Assembly (NCBI RefSeq): GCF_932526225.1
Contig: NC_064038.1
Location: forward strand, 13,391,070 to 13,455,069
DNA from: Nematostella vectensis
Taxonomy: Eukaryota > Cnidaria > Anthozoa > Actiniaria > Edwardsiidae
DNA length: 64,000 nt
Direction: 5' to 3'
Shown: in pieces, positions 42,001 to 55,000 of the stretch
How positions within the stretch are numbered: position 1 is the stretch's first letter
How the letters are laid out: every line of letters starts with the position of its first letter
Notes under the pieces: model-generated
The model's database searches: none
What the model saw: the letters and a program-made list of their open reading frames with translations, nothing else
What the model was told of the DNA's origin: nothing
Program-made: the position numbers and the translations under genes

Positions 42001-42920
42001 ACTTTTTTTGGTCACATTAGCAGGGTGAGGTCAAGACTCCTCGAATCTCCGGCCCCCCTTCTGGAAACGCGCCATAATAAATCGGTGCTATACGCAGCCC
42101 ATTACTAGCATTTGGTGGAGGCGAGGTCAGTACAGGACAGTGAAGCAATGAAAGACTGTGACAGCGGCCGCAAACACATCCTCACATACCGATTGCCTAG
42201 CCACCTACTCTAGGAATACCTACCTAACAATCAAACATAGTGTGGAAAATATGTAAATGAAAAAAAATTACCTCCTACAGAAAAACATGTCTATTCACAT
42301 CTTGGCCTGTCGCGATTCAAGTAAATATAGTTAATGATAATGAGCTGCCTACAATCTGGTTTTGACTTCTAGATTTAATACTCTGTTTCCTTTTCATACT
42401 TACGTAATGTTATCATATTCTATCAAAACATTGTACATATTTGTTCTTTCACCATTCAAAATATTGTTATGTTATTGATAGTCCAATGTTCAAAACACAT
42501 TGTCATACACCGAGGTTTTCAAAACTCAATGAAAGCACAAAAAGAACGTTTTACTTTTTTTTTTTATAAAATTATTTCTAATTCTACGCAAAAGAAAAAT
42601 ACAACATTCACAACATCGCACTCTCATGGCGTCATTACAGTGCACGTCAGCGCGCGCGCAGATAACAGTTTGAAAAACTGGCTTCAAATTCCTTCATCGT
42701 TTGGCGGTTCATCTATTTGGAATTATTTTGCAATTTCCTACTTACCTGGGACACGTTTTTCTTCCGGAGAATATTTTCTTTTTAGTTTCTTTTCTGTGAC
42801 AATCACCTTATTTGAAACATTTGTTTTTTCGCGCCATAAATAAACTTTCGCGCGCGCCCTCTGAATTGGCGTTCGCACATCACGCACAATTATCTCGTGT
42901 CCTTTTATATAAATATAGTC
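36062..42920. other. Long noncoding stretch, no gene recognised
   Basis: No frame resembles a known protein; the longest are about 124 codons or less and AT-biased. The visible structure is a hairpin at 38924-38962 (TAATCTCG/CGAGATTA outer arms, GGTGAT/ATCACC inner arms). Several GC-rich CGCGCGC patches at 41.3 and 42.6 kb look like transposon ends without clear partners. Confidence 0.5.
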
Positions 42921-42960
42921 AATCCTGATGAGAGTAGCATTGCCGAAACGTCGAAAAAAA
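42910..42960 (+). ncRNA. Possible degenerate hammerhead ribozyme core (Penelope-like fossil)
   Basis: CTGATGAG at 42925-42932 and CCGAAACGTC at 42943-42952 match the two conserved boxes of a minimal type I hammerhead as carried by Penelope-like retroelements (family knowledge). The 13-nt stem II region between the boxes pairs only with a bulge and a G-U pair, so it may be inactive or coincidental. No reverse transcriptase is seen beside it. Confidence 0.3.
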
Positions 42961-43290
42961 TACAACCCAGTGATTCAAGAAATTGTTATATATACGCATA
43001 ATTATCTCAGTTGCTTTTTGCTTTCTGCTTTTTGGCACGAGAGTTGTATATTTGTCAAAGACTTCTCTGCTTATGAAATGCTTCACTCAATCTTTACCCA
43101 AATTGTATCGATTTTCTCGTATGGTATTCATGATAACCATTCCGCTTCTCAATGAAATAAATGGCATTCAAGTTTTGTTAGGCAATGCATAAAATCTTCG
43201 TCACCTGTGGAAAGCTCTATGTTGAACAGGATGCTACGGTGTCAAAAATGGATCTCGCCACCGACCGAACTTCTGGCTTTGGTCTTTATA

Positions 43291-44250
43291 GTCCGGCGCA
43301 AGGAGGATTTAAAGCTCCCAAAATGCCTTGCGCGCGTGCACCTCATTATAAATTCAGGTTAATTATTTATCGAGAGGCGATTTCCGGCGGAAAAAGGACG
43401 TGCCTTTAAAGCGTTTTTATTCATCGCATGGTTATAGGAGGACTTTCACTCATGTTTTTATATACTTGTTTCATGCCTTTCAAAGGATTAGCAACAAGAA
43501 ACAAAATGCAAGGTAGTACATGCGAGACGGCTGAAGTGTTTCATTGTGTTACAGCATAGTCGCTATTGTTTGTTGATCTTTCCTTTGACCTCGGATTAAA
43601 ATTGCTGTTGCGCCCTCCTCATTGGGTACTTTAAGGAATGTATTATTCCATGCGTTAGTTTTTAAGTCACAAAACATGAATTATTCAAAAGTACCCAAAA
43701 GTACCCAGGTTAAACAACATCGGGGACGTTTCAAACTAAACCCTTTTTTTGCGCTAACAGTGGATAGCTGTCGTGACATTTACCTCAAAATGGTTTCCCG
43801 TCGAGCGAAAGTGTTTCCCTTCAATCAGTCAAAAGACGCTTATATGGATATCTCACACACTCACCGATAATCGACTGGAGCTGATGATCGAGAGAAGAGC
43901 AGGGCTTGCAACATTTTTTAGTTTGTTTTTATTCTCTGTCGTCCAAAGGATTACACAAGCCCGACGAGTATTGGCCTCGACAGGAAAGCTAAAATGCGCA
44001 AGGGACGTATTTATTTGCAGAAAAGGAAATCCCTGCACTGTCATAAAACGATTCTCTTCGATGCAGTGAAGATAAATGACACTATGCAGGTTGAAAGAAG
44101 GGGCCTAAAGTTGATAAGACGCGGACAGCATCGGCAGCCATTTTGCTGCCTTGGTCACGAAACAACCTGGTCACGCAAGCTCGGCGGTTGATAATATATT
44201 TTGCGCGCGCAAAGCATCATGGGAGCTTTCAATCCTCCTTGAGTCCGGCG
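43291..44250. mobile_element. ~960-bp non-autonomous DNA transposon with ~48-bp TIRs
   Basis: The left end GTCCGGCGCAAGGAGGATTT continues AAAGCTCCCAAAATGCCTTG and CGCGCG. The right end is the reverse complement with a few mismatches (CGCGCGCAAAGCATCATGGG, AGCTTTCAATCCTCCTTGAG, TCCGGCG). Short frames inside do not resemble a transposase. Confidence 0.75.
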
Positions 44251-44989
44251 TATATGTGCAGATTTTATCTTGAATTGCGCACTTTTTGCTAAAGTTATCA
44301 ATTTTAGCATAGTGATAGTTTTTAATACCCCTTACAAGATAGGCTACAGAGCCAAGCTCAGTTCGGCTTTAATTTTTGATTAATAATGGATATTGATTTG
44401 GCCGCCATTTTTAACCGGAAGTAGACTAACTTTTTCCAAAAAATAAATAAACTCGCACATTTCATGAAAGTTTACTCATGGACGAATAAAATATAAGTGA
44501 AAGAATGCATCTAAGCCAAAGCTTTCTGAAAGTAACCGAAAATATTTCAATTTTACGGTGACAGCGACTTTGAACCGGAAGTAGTCTAGTGGTTGATACT
44601 GGCACGCTTGTTTCACTTTGAAAATCTGACTTAATCACGGATTATCTTGGGATATTAAAATGGCCAATACTTTAATCCGGAAGTGAAAATCACGCGTCGA
44701 TACTCACTATTTTTGAAAGTCGTCAAATGAAATAAAAGACACATATAGCCAGCCCAAGTATACCAAATATACACGCTCAATAGCTGGATCAAGAGAAAAG
44801 AAAGAAGACGAAAGCAACTGCTTATGTGCCAAGCCTGGTGGGGATACCAAGAACCACGGTAGCGGGCCGCTCCACCAATTGATTTCAACGTCTTTAAACG
44901 ACCGCATACATTAATATGTGCAAGTGCTACAAGATGAACAGTTTCTAACGGTAGGAACCGTTAATCTGGCGGCCTCAGAAGCGCGCTTA

Positions 44990-45575
44990 TCCATCTCCTT
45001 GCCTTTCTCCCTTATTCTACAGAAGAGTCAAAGGAGTATCTCGCCAAACAAATACTGGTAATATTCCACCCATTTACAGACAGTACTTGCTGTATTATCC
45101 GAAGCCACAGATGCTTTTCGACAGCTAGCCTTCAGGCCAGTCGAGACGAAAGACAGAGTGTTTGGCAACAATTGAGTGCTTTCCACTGCTTCTATACGAC
45201 CAACAAGTACAGAGTCGGAAGTAGACAAGGCAAGAATGTGGCTCTTCGTGAAGAAAGGAACAGCATTTGATGTCATTCTACCGACGAAGGCAGCTATCAT
45301 ACAACACACCACGAAAGCTGCCTTTCAAGCAGGCCATTGTTGGGGGCAAGCACTCCTCCCGGCCTCAGTACTTCCGTCTTTTTAGCACAATGGACAACAG
45401 TTGCCATAGCCGCTTTGGGACAAACGCTACTAGAGCTTTCCAAGGCGTGCCAATAAGCCAAGAACTATCAGATGAGGAACCAAGAGCTATTAGATGCAAG
45501 ATAGGCTGCCCAGCACGCTGCACTTGCACCAAAGCCAGCATGAAATGTTCAGCCCGGCCTTTGCAGCTCCACTAA
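44990..45575 (+). pseudogene. Broken transposon-type protein with Cys-rich C-terminus
   Basis: Frame pieces read ESEVDKARMWLFVKKGTAFD, then AAFQAGHCWGQALLP, then after a shift CKIGCPARCTCTKASMKCSA. From memory, the order LFVKKG, then FQAGHCWGQ, then a C-x3-C-x3-C-x-C-x6-C motif is shared by a repetitive gene family common in cnidarian and other invertebrate genomes. At least two frameshifts or stops break it (LFGNN then stop near 45170; a shift near 45380). It lies about 450 bp upstream of the METTL25B start. Confidence 0.5.
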
Positions 45576-45952
45576 ATCGTGTTTAAGAGAGAAGAAAGAG
45601 GAAACGGTTGATGGTCCGTGTGCGCCGCACTAGCTACGTCATGATGTCACAAGCCGAGAGAATCTATAGCGGGCGCGGGTCAGCGGTTTGAATTACCCAG
45701 ACGGCTGTTCGAGTGTAGAACTTCCCACCACAGGGAAACCATAGCTAGCTAGTAAGCAGAGTACTGCGAAACTCCTTCAAGAGATGATAAGATTACGCCA
45801 GTATAAGGACTACGATAAAGAGTTAGATAAATCAAATTTTTACATATAGATATTTAAGATATTTTGCCAAGAATAAATACCAAGAAGACTGAGAGTGGAT
45901 ATGTGAGGCCCCCTGTATTGAAGTACAGCGGATCTCCCCATTTGAACAAAAC

Positions 45953-45977
45953 AAACATGGCGGCCAAACATGTATAA
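45953..45977 (+). promoter_or_regulatory. YY1-like AACATGGCGGC element / seven-codon upstream ORF
   Basis: AAACATGGCGGCCAAA lies about 70 bp before the METTL25B-like start codon. The core ATGGCGGC is the YY1 motif often placed at start sites of housekeeping genes (established in vertebrates). If transcribed, the same bases form an ATG-GCG-GCC-AAA-CAT-GTA-TAA upstream ORF (45957-45977) that could lower translation. Confidence 0.4.
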
Positions 45978-46028
45978 TTTTGTCTAATACAAATGATGTA
46001 CTAAAGGACCCTAAGTTCGGCTTTGACT

Positions 46029-49000
46029 ATGCCAGTAGATGAAAAAGTGCTTCTCCGCCAACATACATCTCGTTTAGCAACATTTGTTTCAAATTATAAA
46101 TGGCTCACCGAGGTCAATATGCGGGTAATGTGAAACATCCTTTACTTAAACGATATCGTTTAGAGATCTATCTGTGATTTTATTTGGATTGGTGGAAGTC
46201 TTTTTACCACTAAAATGGACATAAATGAAGAAAAGAACCCTTAAAAGGACATTCTTTTTCTATATTTGTATACTTTAATCAGTCGAAAATGAAGTTTAAG
46301 TATGAAAAGTACTCATCTATCCATAAACACACTGTTAGCATGAGAGTAATTATTAGTATTATTGCCATTCGATTAAGAATGAGGGTCACTGGTGCGAAGG
46401 TATAAAGAATCTTGAGACAGCATTACGCCCATCCCCCCAATTTTGAGTAACAACCCTCTTTACCCCTGGCCGGGCTTTGCCCTCAACAAGTGATATTTTC
46501 TTGAATTGAGAACTGCCAACATTAAGCAGAATGTTGTAGAAAATTCCTGAGTGGCAGCAAAATTGTGTTGTTTTGTCATCATAGATGACAAAAAAAACAT
46601 TCAATACTGACAACATAGCTCAATTCAGATTTGCTTACCCTTTTTCAAAAATATCTAATACTTTGAACTTACTAGGTCAACAATTTACTGGGTTAATTGA
46701 ATAAATTGAAAGCTGTCGGACATTTAGTCCATCCAGGACCATTCTCGGCTGTTGGGCATATAGCCACTGCGTTCCGAATATTCCCAAATGAAGGTCGGCT
46801 AGCAGGCTAGAAATTACCCTTCTTGTATTGGAATTAGGGGCTTACATGTCCTGTAACACCCTAGATAAAAGCCCTCAGACAATCCAGTTGCATTTTATTT
46901 GATCATTGATAATACCAGTGTATCTTGTTATCTCAGGAATATTTTTGCAATGATGTCTGGAATAAAGTTCCTTTTTTCTGGAGGCAACACTTCTCAGATA
47001 TTAGACCTGAGGACCTTGCCACAGTCTTGTTGAATAAATGTGGTAAAGACACAAAATTTGTGCCAAGAAATTACAGGTACAATTTGTATGGTGTATATTT
47101 ACTACTTTAGCATTTAGATGGACTAGGAGGATCTCTCATCTTTAAAGCCGCATTGTCACCAGTTTACCCCCGGAGGTCCGTAAGGAAACCTCAACAGTTA
47201 AAATACAAAAGAATCCGAGATATTTAACAGTCCATCTGCTCAAAATTATCAATCACATCCTCAAAAAAAATCTCAATAGACACACTGCTTTCAATATTTT
47301 GAAATATTTTTCGCATTTCCCGTTAAAAAAAAAATTGAAAATTGTTACCTTATCGACCGGAAGTAAACTGGTGACAATGTGGCTTTAATACAGTATCTTT
47401 TGTTTAATCATGTCAAAGCCTTTCCCTACCTAATTACAGGACCAGAGCAGGGGCTGGGGCACTGTCCCCTCCCCCCACCAATATTTAAAAACAAATATAA
47501 GGAAATGACCAGTAGAGGCGTGGCTGTGCCCCCCAATATTTTCTTAATGTTTCCGTATTGTGCCCTCCAATCTTACATGCCTGCTATGACACAGTAATAA
47601 AGGCATGTGTAGCCAAACTTTTTTGTCATTTTTGAAGAATGTTCATATAACAGTCCTTCCTTTCCTTTCACATTATTCCAGGCATGTGTGGTCCCTATCT
47701 TTGCTGTCCTTTGTTCAAGCATGTCACAGTCTTTCCCTACCAAGAAGCCCAGTGTTTGAGTCTTGCCGAGCAGGACCTTGTTGTCAGCCACGCATGCGTA
47801 ATGAAGCATCATTGAAGCATTTACGCTCACAAGTTAAGAGTAAAAAGCTTCATGAGATAACAAAGTTAGCATGGGTAGGTGAGATATTTTTATAAAGGGA
47901 CTCAAGGAAATGGAAATAATACTTTTTTTTGCAATTTTGGAGAATAAAAAGGGGTGGGATATTAATCAGGTGAACAATCTAAGACTTCTTTGTGTTGTGA
48001 GCTCCTCTATCTTTCTTTTGGGTAAGCTTTGTTGTCTATAACCTTTTGAATATATGTAACAAATTAAGTCGTTTATTTCCTGAAGGTTGTCAAGGAGATG
48101 TCAATCAAACAAAGCTGTGCCCATGTAGTTGTAAGTATAACATGGTCTTGTTTGTGGTTTGTGTGTTTCCCTCTTTGTTTTTTGAAGGCAAATGTTTGTC
48201 ATTTTGTTTTGTTTATACCTCGGAGTACTGTGTGTGGTGGATTAGTGCCATTTTATAAACTCCACCAAAGAGGAGGTTGAAAGAGTGACAGGGGAGGTTA
48301 GGGGGAAGTGTATATCTCTGTTTAAAACATGGCTTGGGTGCTCACAAAAATCCGGACCAATAAGCTTGAACTGATTTTGGGGATAAAAGACTGTCTGAGT
48401 ATGAAAGATTACATCAACTACAGGGCATCATCACATCCTCAGACTTAAATCAAATTCCAGAACACAAAAATTTGCTCAGACAACTTTATTATTGTTTTAC
48501 ATTTTACCTTATTACATTTCTACCTTTATACATTTTCAAGTCGTATACTTTTATTACATATTACAAGTTTTTTATTTTGCGTTGCTGTGTGCATTATGCT
48601 TGCGGAGGAGATAGTGCCTTAACAATAATCCTTAGGGAAGAATTCCAACCTGTTGCTGCAGATCCTTTAAATCCACTGTAATCAGGGCAAGAGCCTACCC
48701 GGAATCCTACTCGCACCTCTAAAAAACCCCTGACAATAGTCCTCAATGTAAAGATGGTGGTGAGTGTTGTGCTAAGAGGCGTCAATCTCGTGGACTTGTA
48801 GTGCATCAATGGTAGTGGGGCTTGTGCACTTATTGTTATTGAAGGTGAAGTACCATCGTCTGGAAGTTCTATAATTGTTTTTTTTTCATTATGAAACGGA
48901 AAATTTAAGTTACCATTCATGTTTGGTCCCTACTATTTTTGTGTTTCTCCAGTTGCCCCCCCCCCCCCCTCCCCTCCGTGATAGAGAAATGATCAGTTTT

Positions 49001-52000
49001 GCATCATAAAAAAACAAATATTCAATAGCTTTCGAAGGGACAGTAGATTACTTAGCGGGTGTTTTTTTTGTGGTCACGGAGAGCCTAGGTGGCGAAGTTG
49101 GAAGAGCGTCACTCTGCAGTGCCTCGCCCCTCACTACTGGGTTCCCGGTTTGATTCCCGGTCGAGTTTGTTTTTTCTTCCCCCATGGGTTTTTTCTCCGG
49201 GTTCTACAGTTCTCCTCCCTCAACAATATCCAACAATCTCGATGTAAGCTGTGTTCCATAGTGAGTTTATGTTAGCCTTCTTTGCCTTCGACCCAACCAT
49301 GTTGCATCTAGGCTCAGGTAATTTAGCATTCCAGATGCCAAGAGGTATATAAGGGTAGCATTTTTTATTATTCTTCACTTGATCTGACCAAAGCTTCTTC
49401 CATCATTGAGATTTATCTATGCGGACTGCTTCCAGTTGCTCTCGCATCTCCCTGCTCGGTTAATGATGGTAATTGGATTATAGGTTGACTAAAAAAAGTA
49501 ATAGGAGACAGTACATTTACAGCTTGAAAAATACACAAATGTAACTTGCAGTCTATTTGCATACCTAAGTACTTAAAGCCGCATTTCCTTCAACCGAAAA
49601 CCGCCATCCAAGCTTACACAGAGGCGTAAACATACCATTTTAAAGCCGCATTCTCACCAGTTTACTTCCGGAGGTCCTACGGAAACCTCAACCGTCAAAA
49701 GACAAAAGAATATATTAGAATCCGAGATATTAAACAGGCCATCCGCTTTAAATTATCAGTCACATCATCAAAAAATCCTCCAAAAGACACTGCCTTCAAT
49801 ATTTTGAAATATTTTTCGCGTTTTCCGTTAAAAATTATCGGATATTGTTAAGTAATCGACCGGAAGTAAACTGGTGACAATGCGGCTTTAACTAACTTGA
49901 ATTGATTAAGCCTGACGTAACCACCAGGATAAGAATATTCGAACCCTAACACATCCCCACTGTGGCCTGTGTTCCCAAAGAAGAGGAAGCAGCAAGTCAC
50001 GTAAAACGTTTGGCACTTGCTTGAGCACCTTACCCCATTGCTCCACCTCTGAATTCGTTAAAGTGCTTGGCTTTGCTCAGTGTGGCACCCCTGTGGCTTC
50101 AACGGACCCTCCGGCTGAGATAAAGGAAGAGAAGAAGGAAGGGAAAAAGTACACATTTAAAAGCCATAGAGCTGATGGCCTCCCGTGCGAAGGCCAATAT
50201 AATGCGGCTGTTTTATATACACTCCATGTTTCTCCTGTCGTGGCAGCAGAAGAAATCTACCGCTCCCCGAAATTGGTGTGAGTCTTGCGGTGCGTTCGAA
50301 ACGAAGATCATGCCCTACCTCAAACCTATCCATGGCCTAGAGGGTAAGATACTTGCTGAAAAGAGGGACGAGTGCCGCATGGCAACGAGGGAGAAACTTC
50401 TTGCGGAAAAGGAGCCACCAAAGCACGGGCGGACCGTTGTGTGTCCAATATGCCAAACCAGAAACTAAGCTGCCACCACGGAGTTGATCGGCCCTCCATC
50501 AGGCTGAAGGAACTACTTCAGTATGCGGACCTTATGGGGTAATTTGGAGCCCATTTTGTCTGACTACAACCTTGTGGCGAACCTGATATCTCTTTTAACT
50601 TACTTTCTCAGAACACAAGGGAAAAGGCTACTGCCTCCCCCTCCGTAACCGCCTCCGCTTTTCCAGGCCTTGTGCTGACCCGGTAGATCCCTGGCCTACG
50701 CAAATACTAAACACCTGCTCAACATCCTTTACTCATCAGTCAATGCATGCCGAAGCTGACCAGCAGCTGATCCTGCTTGCATTTATCGAGTTCACGCTGT
50801 TCTTACAGCGCCCCAATGGCGGGGACCTCAAAGAAGTCATGGCCAGGGAGGTGAGCGCGAAGGTTAGGGCTATTGCTGAGGCTGTGACACCCTCGGGCAG
50901 TTACCTCCTGGATGCCTTCGGCGATCTTAACCGGTTTTGGGACAGGTTTTCTATGCCGAGACGCGCAAAAGAAACCAAACCATCTTAAGGCTACCACACT
51001 GAAAGGGTACTGTGGCGCCCTGCTGAAGTTTTTGAACTTCCTGTTGCAAACCGCTGAGGTGCGCCCTTCCAGGCTGAGCGGGTTGCCCTCAAGTGCTTCC
51101 AGGCCCATCAGGCTGCGTAGAAGACCTGCCTGAGAAAAGACCAGAAGTGGGCACGTGTGGTGCGGCATCTAAAAGACAGCCAAAATGTTCTCGACTTGGC
51201 ACAAACCCAGGCAGTGATTAATGCAGAGCCTGCGAATAAGTGTGTAGCCCGCCTTGACCTGGCGCTAAAAGAGTAAACCCAAGGGTTGACCAAGAGCCTT
51301 GTGACCACCCAGGAGATAACAGACATGAGAAACTACTTAATTGTCTGTTTGGTCATGTTCTGCACGTCGAGAGCTTCATTGATCTCGGGCTTCATCCTGG
51401 AAGGGTTCCAGAGGTTATACGACAACCCTGCAGTAGATAATTTGGGTCAAAAACAATTCACTGTGCTTGACCACAAGACTTCCGGGGCACACGGCCCGCT
51501 GACAGTCCATCTCGACAAAGAGACCCGCGACAGAATCTTCGCTTACATCAACGTCTTTCTCCCCCTTCTGTTAATTGCCGGCTTGGCTGAGCCACACCTG
51601 GTGTTCTCTACCACCACTGGGCACAGTGTTACAAGCAAGAACGTCCACAAATGCATGACTTTCTTTATCAAGATCTCTGGGGTGAAGCTTCGATAAGGCC
51701 AAACCTTCAAAAAGAAAAAAAGAAAAAAAAGATGATCAACACCATCATCGTGTCCATCATCCACAGATCAAAATATCCATCAAAGCAGAAGATCACAAGG
51801 AAGTGGATGTCGACAGAAAAATCGAAGCAGATGTTTGAACTTTGGAACTGTCCCGGCTGGCACAAGACTTTTATCACCAAAGTATACAATAAGCGGAAGC
51901 TCACATTGAGGAAACTATGAAGTCTTATATACAATACATTCTCTATGTCCCCGACCAGTGCCAGATCCTACTGATGGACAGCGCCCAAGTCCCCAACCAG

Positions 52001-55000
52001 TGCCAATCTTCCTGATGGACAGCGCCCAAGTCTTCGACCAGTGCCACATCTTCCTGATGGACAGCCCCCAAGTCTTCGACCAGTGCCACATCTTCCTGAT
52101 GGACAGCGCCCAAGTCTTCGACCAGTGACACATCTTCCTGATGGACAGCGCCCAAGTCTTCGACCAGTGACACATCTTCCTGATGGACAGCGCCCAAGTC
52201 TTCGACCAGTGACACATCTTCCTGATGGACAGCGCCCAAGTCTTCGACCAGTGCCACATCTTCCTGATGGACAGCGCCCAAGTCTTCGACCAGTGCCACA
52301 TCTTCCTGATGGACAGCGCCCAAGTCTTCGACCAGTGACACATCTTCCTGATGGACAGCGCCCGAGTCTTCGACCAGTGACACATCTTCCTGATGGACAG
52401 CGCCCGAGTCTTCGACCAGTGACACATCTTCCTGATGGACAGTGCCAGAGTCTTCGACCAGTGACACATCTTCCTGATGGACAGCGCCCGAGTCCCCGAC
52501 CAGTGCCCGATCCTCCTGATGGACAGCACCTGAGTCCCCGACCAGTGCCTGATCCTCCCGATGGACAGCACCTGAGTCCCCGACCAGTACCCGATCCTCC
52601 TGATGGACAGCACCAGGGCTCAGGGTTAAAAGGCATCCGACAAGACTTATTGATAATAATTGATATCGAACTGAATTGATTGTTAATTGTCAATTGATTT
52701 GGCGCATTCCAGCTATAAATCACTCATCGATTAATATTACTTAGATTAACTTGATTATCAATTAATTCCAATGATTTTTTTCTCCTGTTTGTTGTGTTCT
52801 TTCGCATTTTTGTCTATTTATGCCTGTAGGCCGGCACAAACAAACGAGAACCGCAAAAGAACATGGACGCGACACGAATATGTTATACAAGTGATATTTG
52901 GACATGTACAGTTACTTGCCTTATTAAATATTGAGTGCAGTTTGCACAACATATATTAATATATAGATTTAGGCATTGCCTAAAGGCGGAGCCAGCACAT
53001 TCCAAATATTTTTCATAGTTTTGACAATAATAATAATATAATGTACTCGGGTATCAAGAGCCTTTTTTATTCATTCTTTCCCAGAGCAGTCAGATCATGG
53101 AACGCCTAACCTAGCTCTCTGTCAGCCTTCAAGGCAGCAGCTACAGAAGCTTTACCCTCTATAAGGGTACCACCACACCTTAAGCAGCTTTAAATAATTT
53201 ATTTTTCTATAAATTCATTTGTTTGACTATTCATTATTATTTATTTATTATTTATGTCTATTTTTAATTTGTTGAATAATTTAATTTGCTGAGGTGAAAG
53301 AAAGAAATAACGCCGAACTAATAAACAATTATTTTCCCCTCAGAAAGAAAGAATTTACAAAACAAACCTAAATTGTTCTTACCAAACAAAAATCAAAGCT
53401 GACATACATTCTTTTACTCTTTTTGCCTTTTATTCTGGCTTAGATTCTTTAGTAAGTTAAAGAATAAGATTGACACGAGAAATTGTCATTTGGACAGAAA
53501 TAACAGAAGCGGTTTTGTTTTAATAATTCGCATTTTAGAGATTTCTTTTTGAGTACACCATGATTATAAATAAAGGCAGTAACTCTACAAAATATAAAGT
53601 TACGGTAAAGGAAAACTACAGACTAAACTTAACATCAACGATTAAGTTAAGTACTCAATCAGAACAATAGTCTACTAACTACGATCAGAAGCGATAACAT
53701 TGTTTGATAAGTTTACGATTTGAAAACGTACCGTTTCATTCGTTTCAAGTCGGCTAGAGACCAACATTAACAATCATACTTTTGCTGCTTCATTGTCTTC
53801 GACTTCCTTCATCTTTAGAACATGGATCCTTTCTTGTTTTTAGGCTTTTTGTAAAGACTTTCTTTCGTAGACTTTCTTTCATCTCTACTTTGTTGCGAAT
53901 CGGTAGTGTAAACGATCTTCCCCCGTGTGATAACCAGTTTGTTGGAAGCGAAATTCGACAGCGGACTCAGAGAAAATTGTAGATTCATTGATTAAAGCGA
54001 TCCATGACTATATTTTGAGGGTTTCTCAAATAATTTTTCCACTCCTTAGATGTTTGGAAGTTTGTGTTTTCTCGAATGAAGGCAACCGTGTCAGCGAAGC
54101 GTGGTTACATAGCGTGCGCGGGCAGGCAGGCGAGGCAGAACCACAGGGCTCCCGCGCGATGACCAAAAAAACTCAGTCGCATAGTAGTCGGATTTATACC
54201 ATTTTTCTATACCTATAGGGCTCCGCTCTGGCTCCGCTATCAAAAATATTACAAGCCTGGCACTATATTGGCACGGCATAGCAATATGGGAAGTGCGTGC
54301 ACCCGATAGTGAATCCTTATGTCTGACATCCGACATGTCTGACATCCATAACTTGTTCCTCTTTCTCTTTGTAAGGGAAGAGAAACACAAATTTGACTCA
54401 CAAAAGCTATGTCATTATGTTTTGTAATACTTTTTTGTCTACTTTTTTTTATAAGATTTAGAATTTTTATTAAAACAAAAATTATCTAATACTGTCGGTG
54501 AAGCATTTATCATTTTAGGAAATATTCTTCAGTCGTTAAACACCTGGACATGAAAGTAAAACCACGGGCTGCTACCCGTCCCAAAAGACGAATTTATGTT
54601 TTCTGATGTTTTTTCTTAAGACTTGTGTTAACTCCTTCTTAAGGTCTCGGTAAAGGTAAACGACGTGTCTGCGGGAAAAAATATTGTCGCGCGGCAATTT
54701 TCACTACATGTACAAACTATATATCAAATAAAAGAGGAATTATCTCCTGCAAGTTTTATTTTTGCAATAGCTAATTCCGTGTTTAGGTTTTGAGGCCTCA
54801 AACTTATAAGTACGGAGTTTAATCTAGAGCGTAATGCACCTTCGCGTTATTGCGCATGCACTTGCACGTAATGGAATCTCAATGACAGATAGATGATCTA
54901 CTAAAATGTGTGAGGACATTTTGTTTTTTGACACTGTCAACAAAATACAACGAATCAAAGTTGGAACTCTCATTTCTGGCGAAATTTGGACACAAAAAGT

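Noticed and set aside
49081-49170. Functional tRNA gene
   Set aside because: Boxes A and B are present but the arms do not fold into a cloverleaf and a long non-tRNA body follows, so a SINE is the better call.
51915-52723. Frames of 174-251 codons on both strands with 14-residue repeats
   Set aside because: They come from the 42-bp minisatellite; several frames are open at once and none has a start context or splice link.
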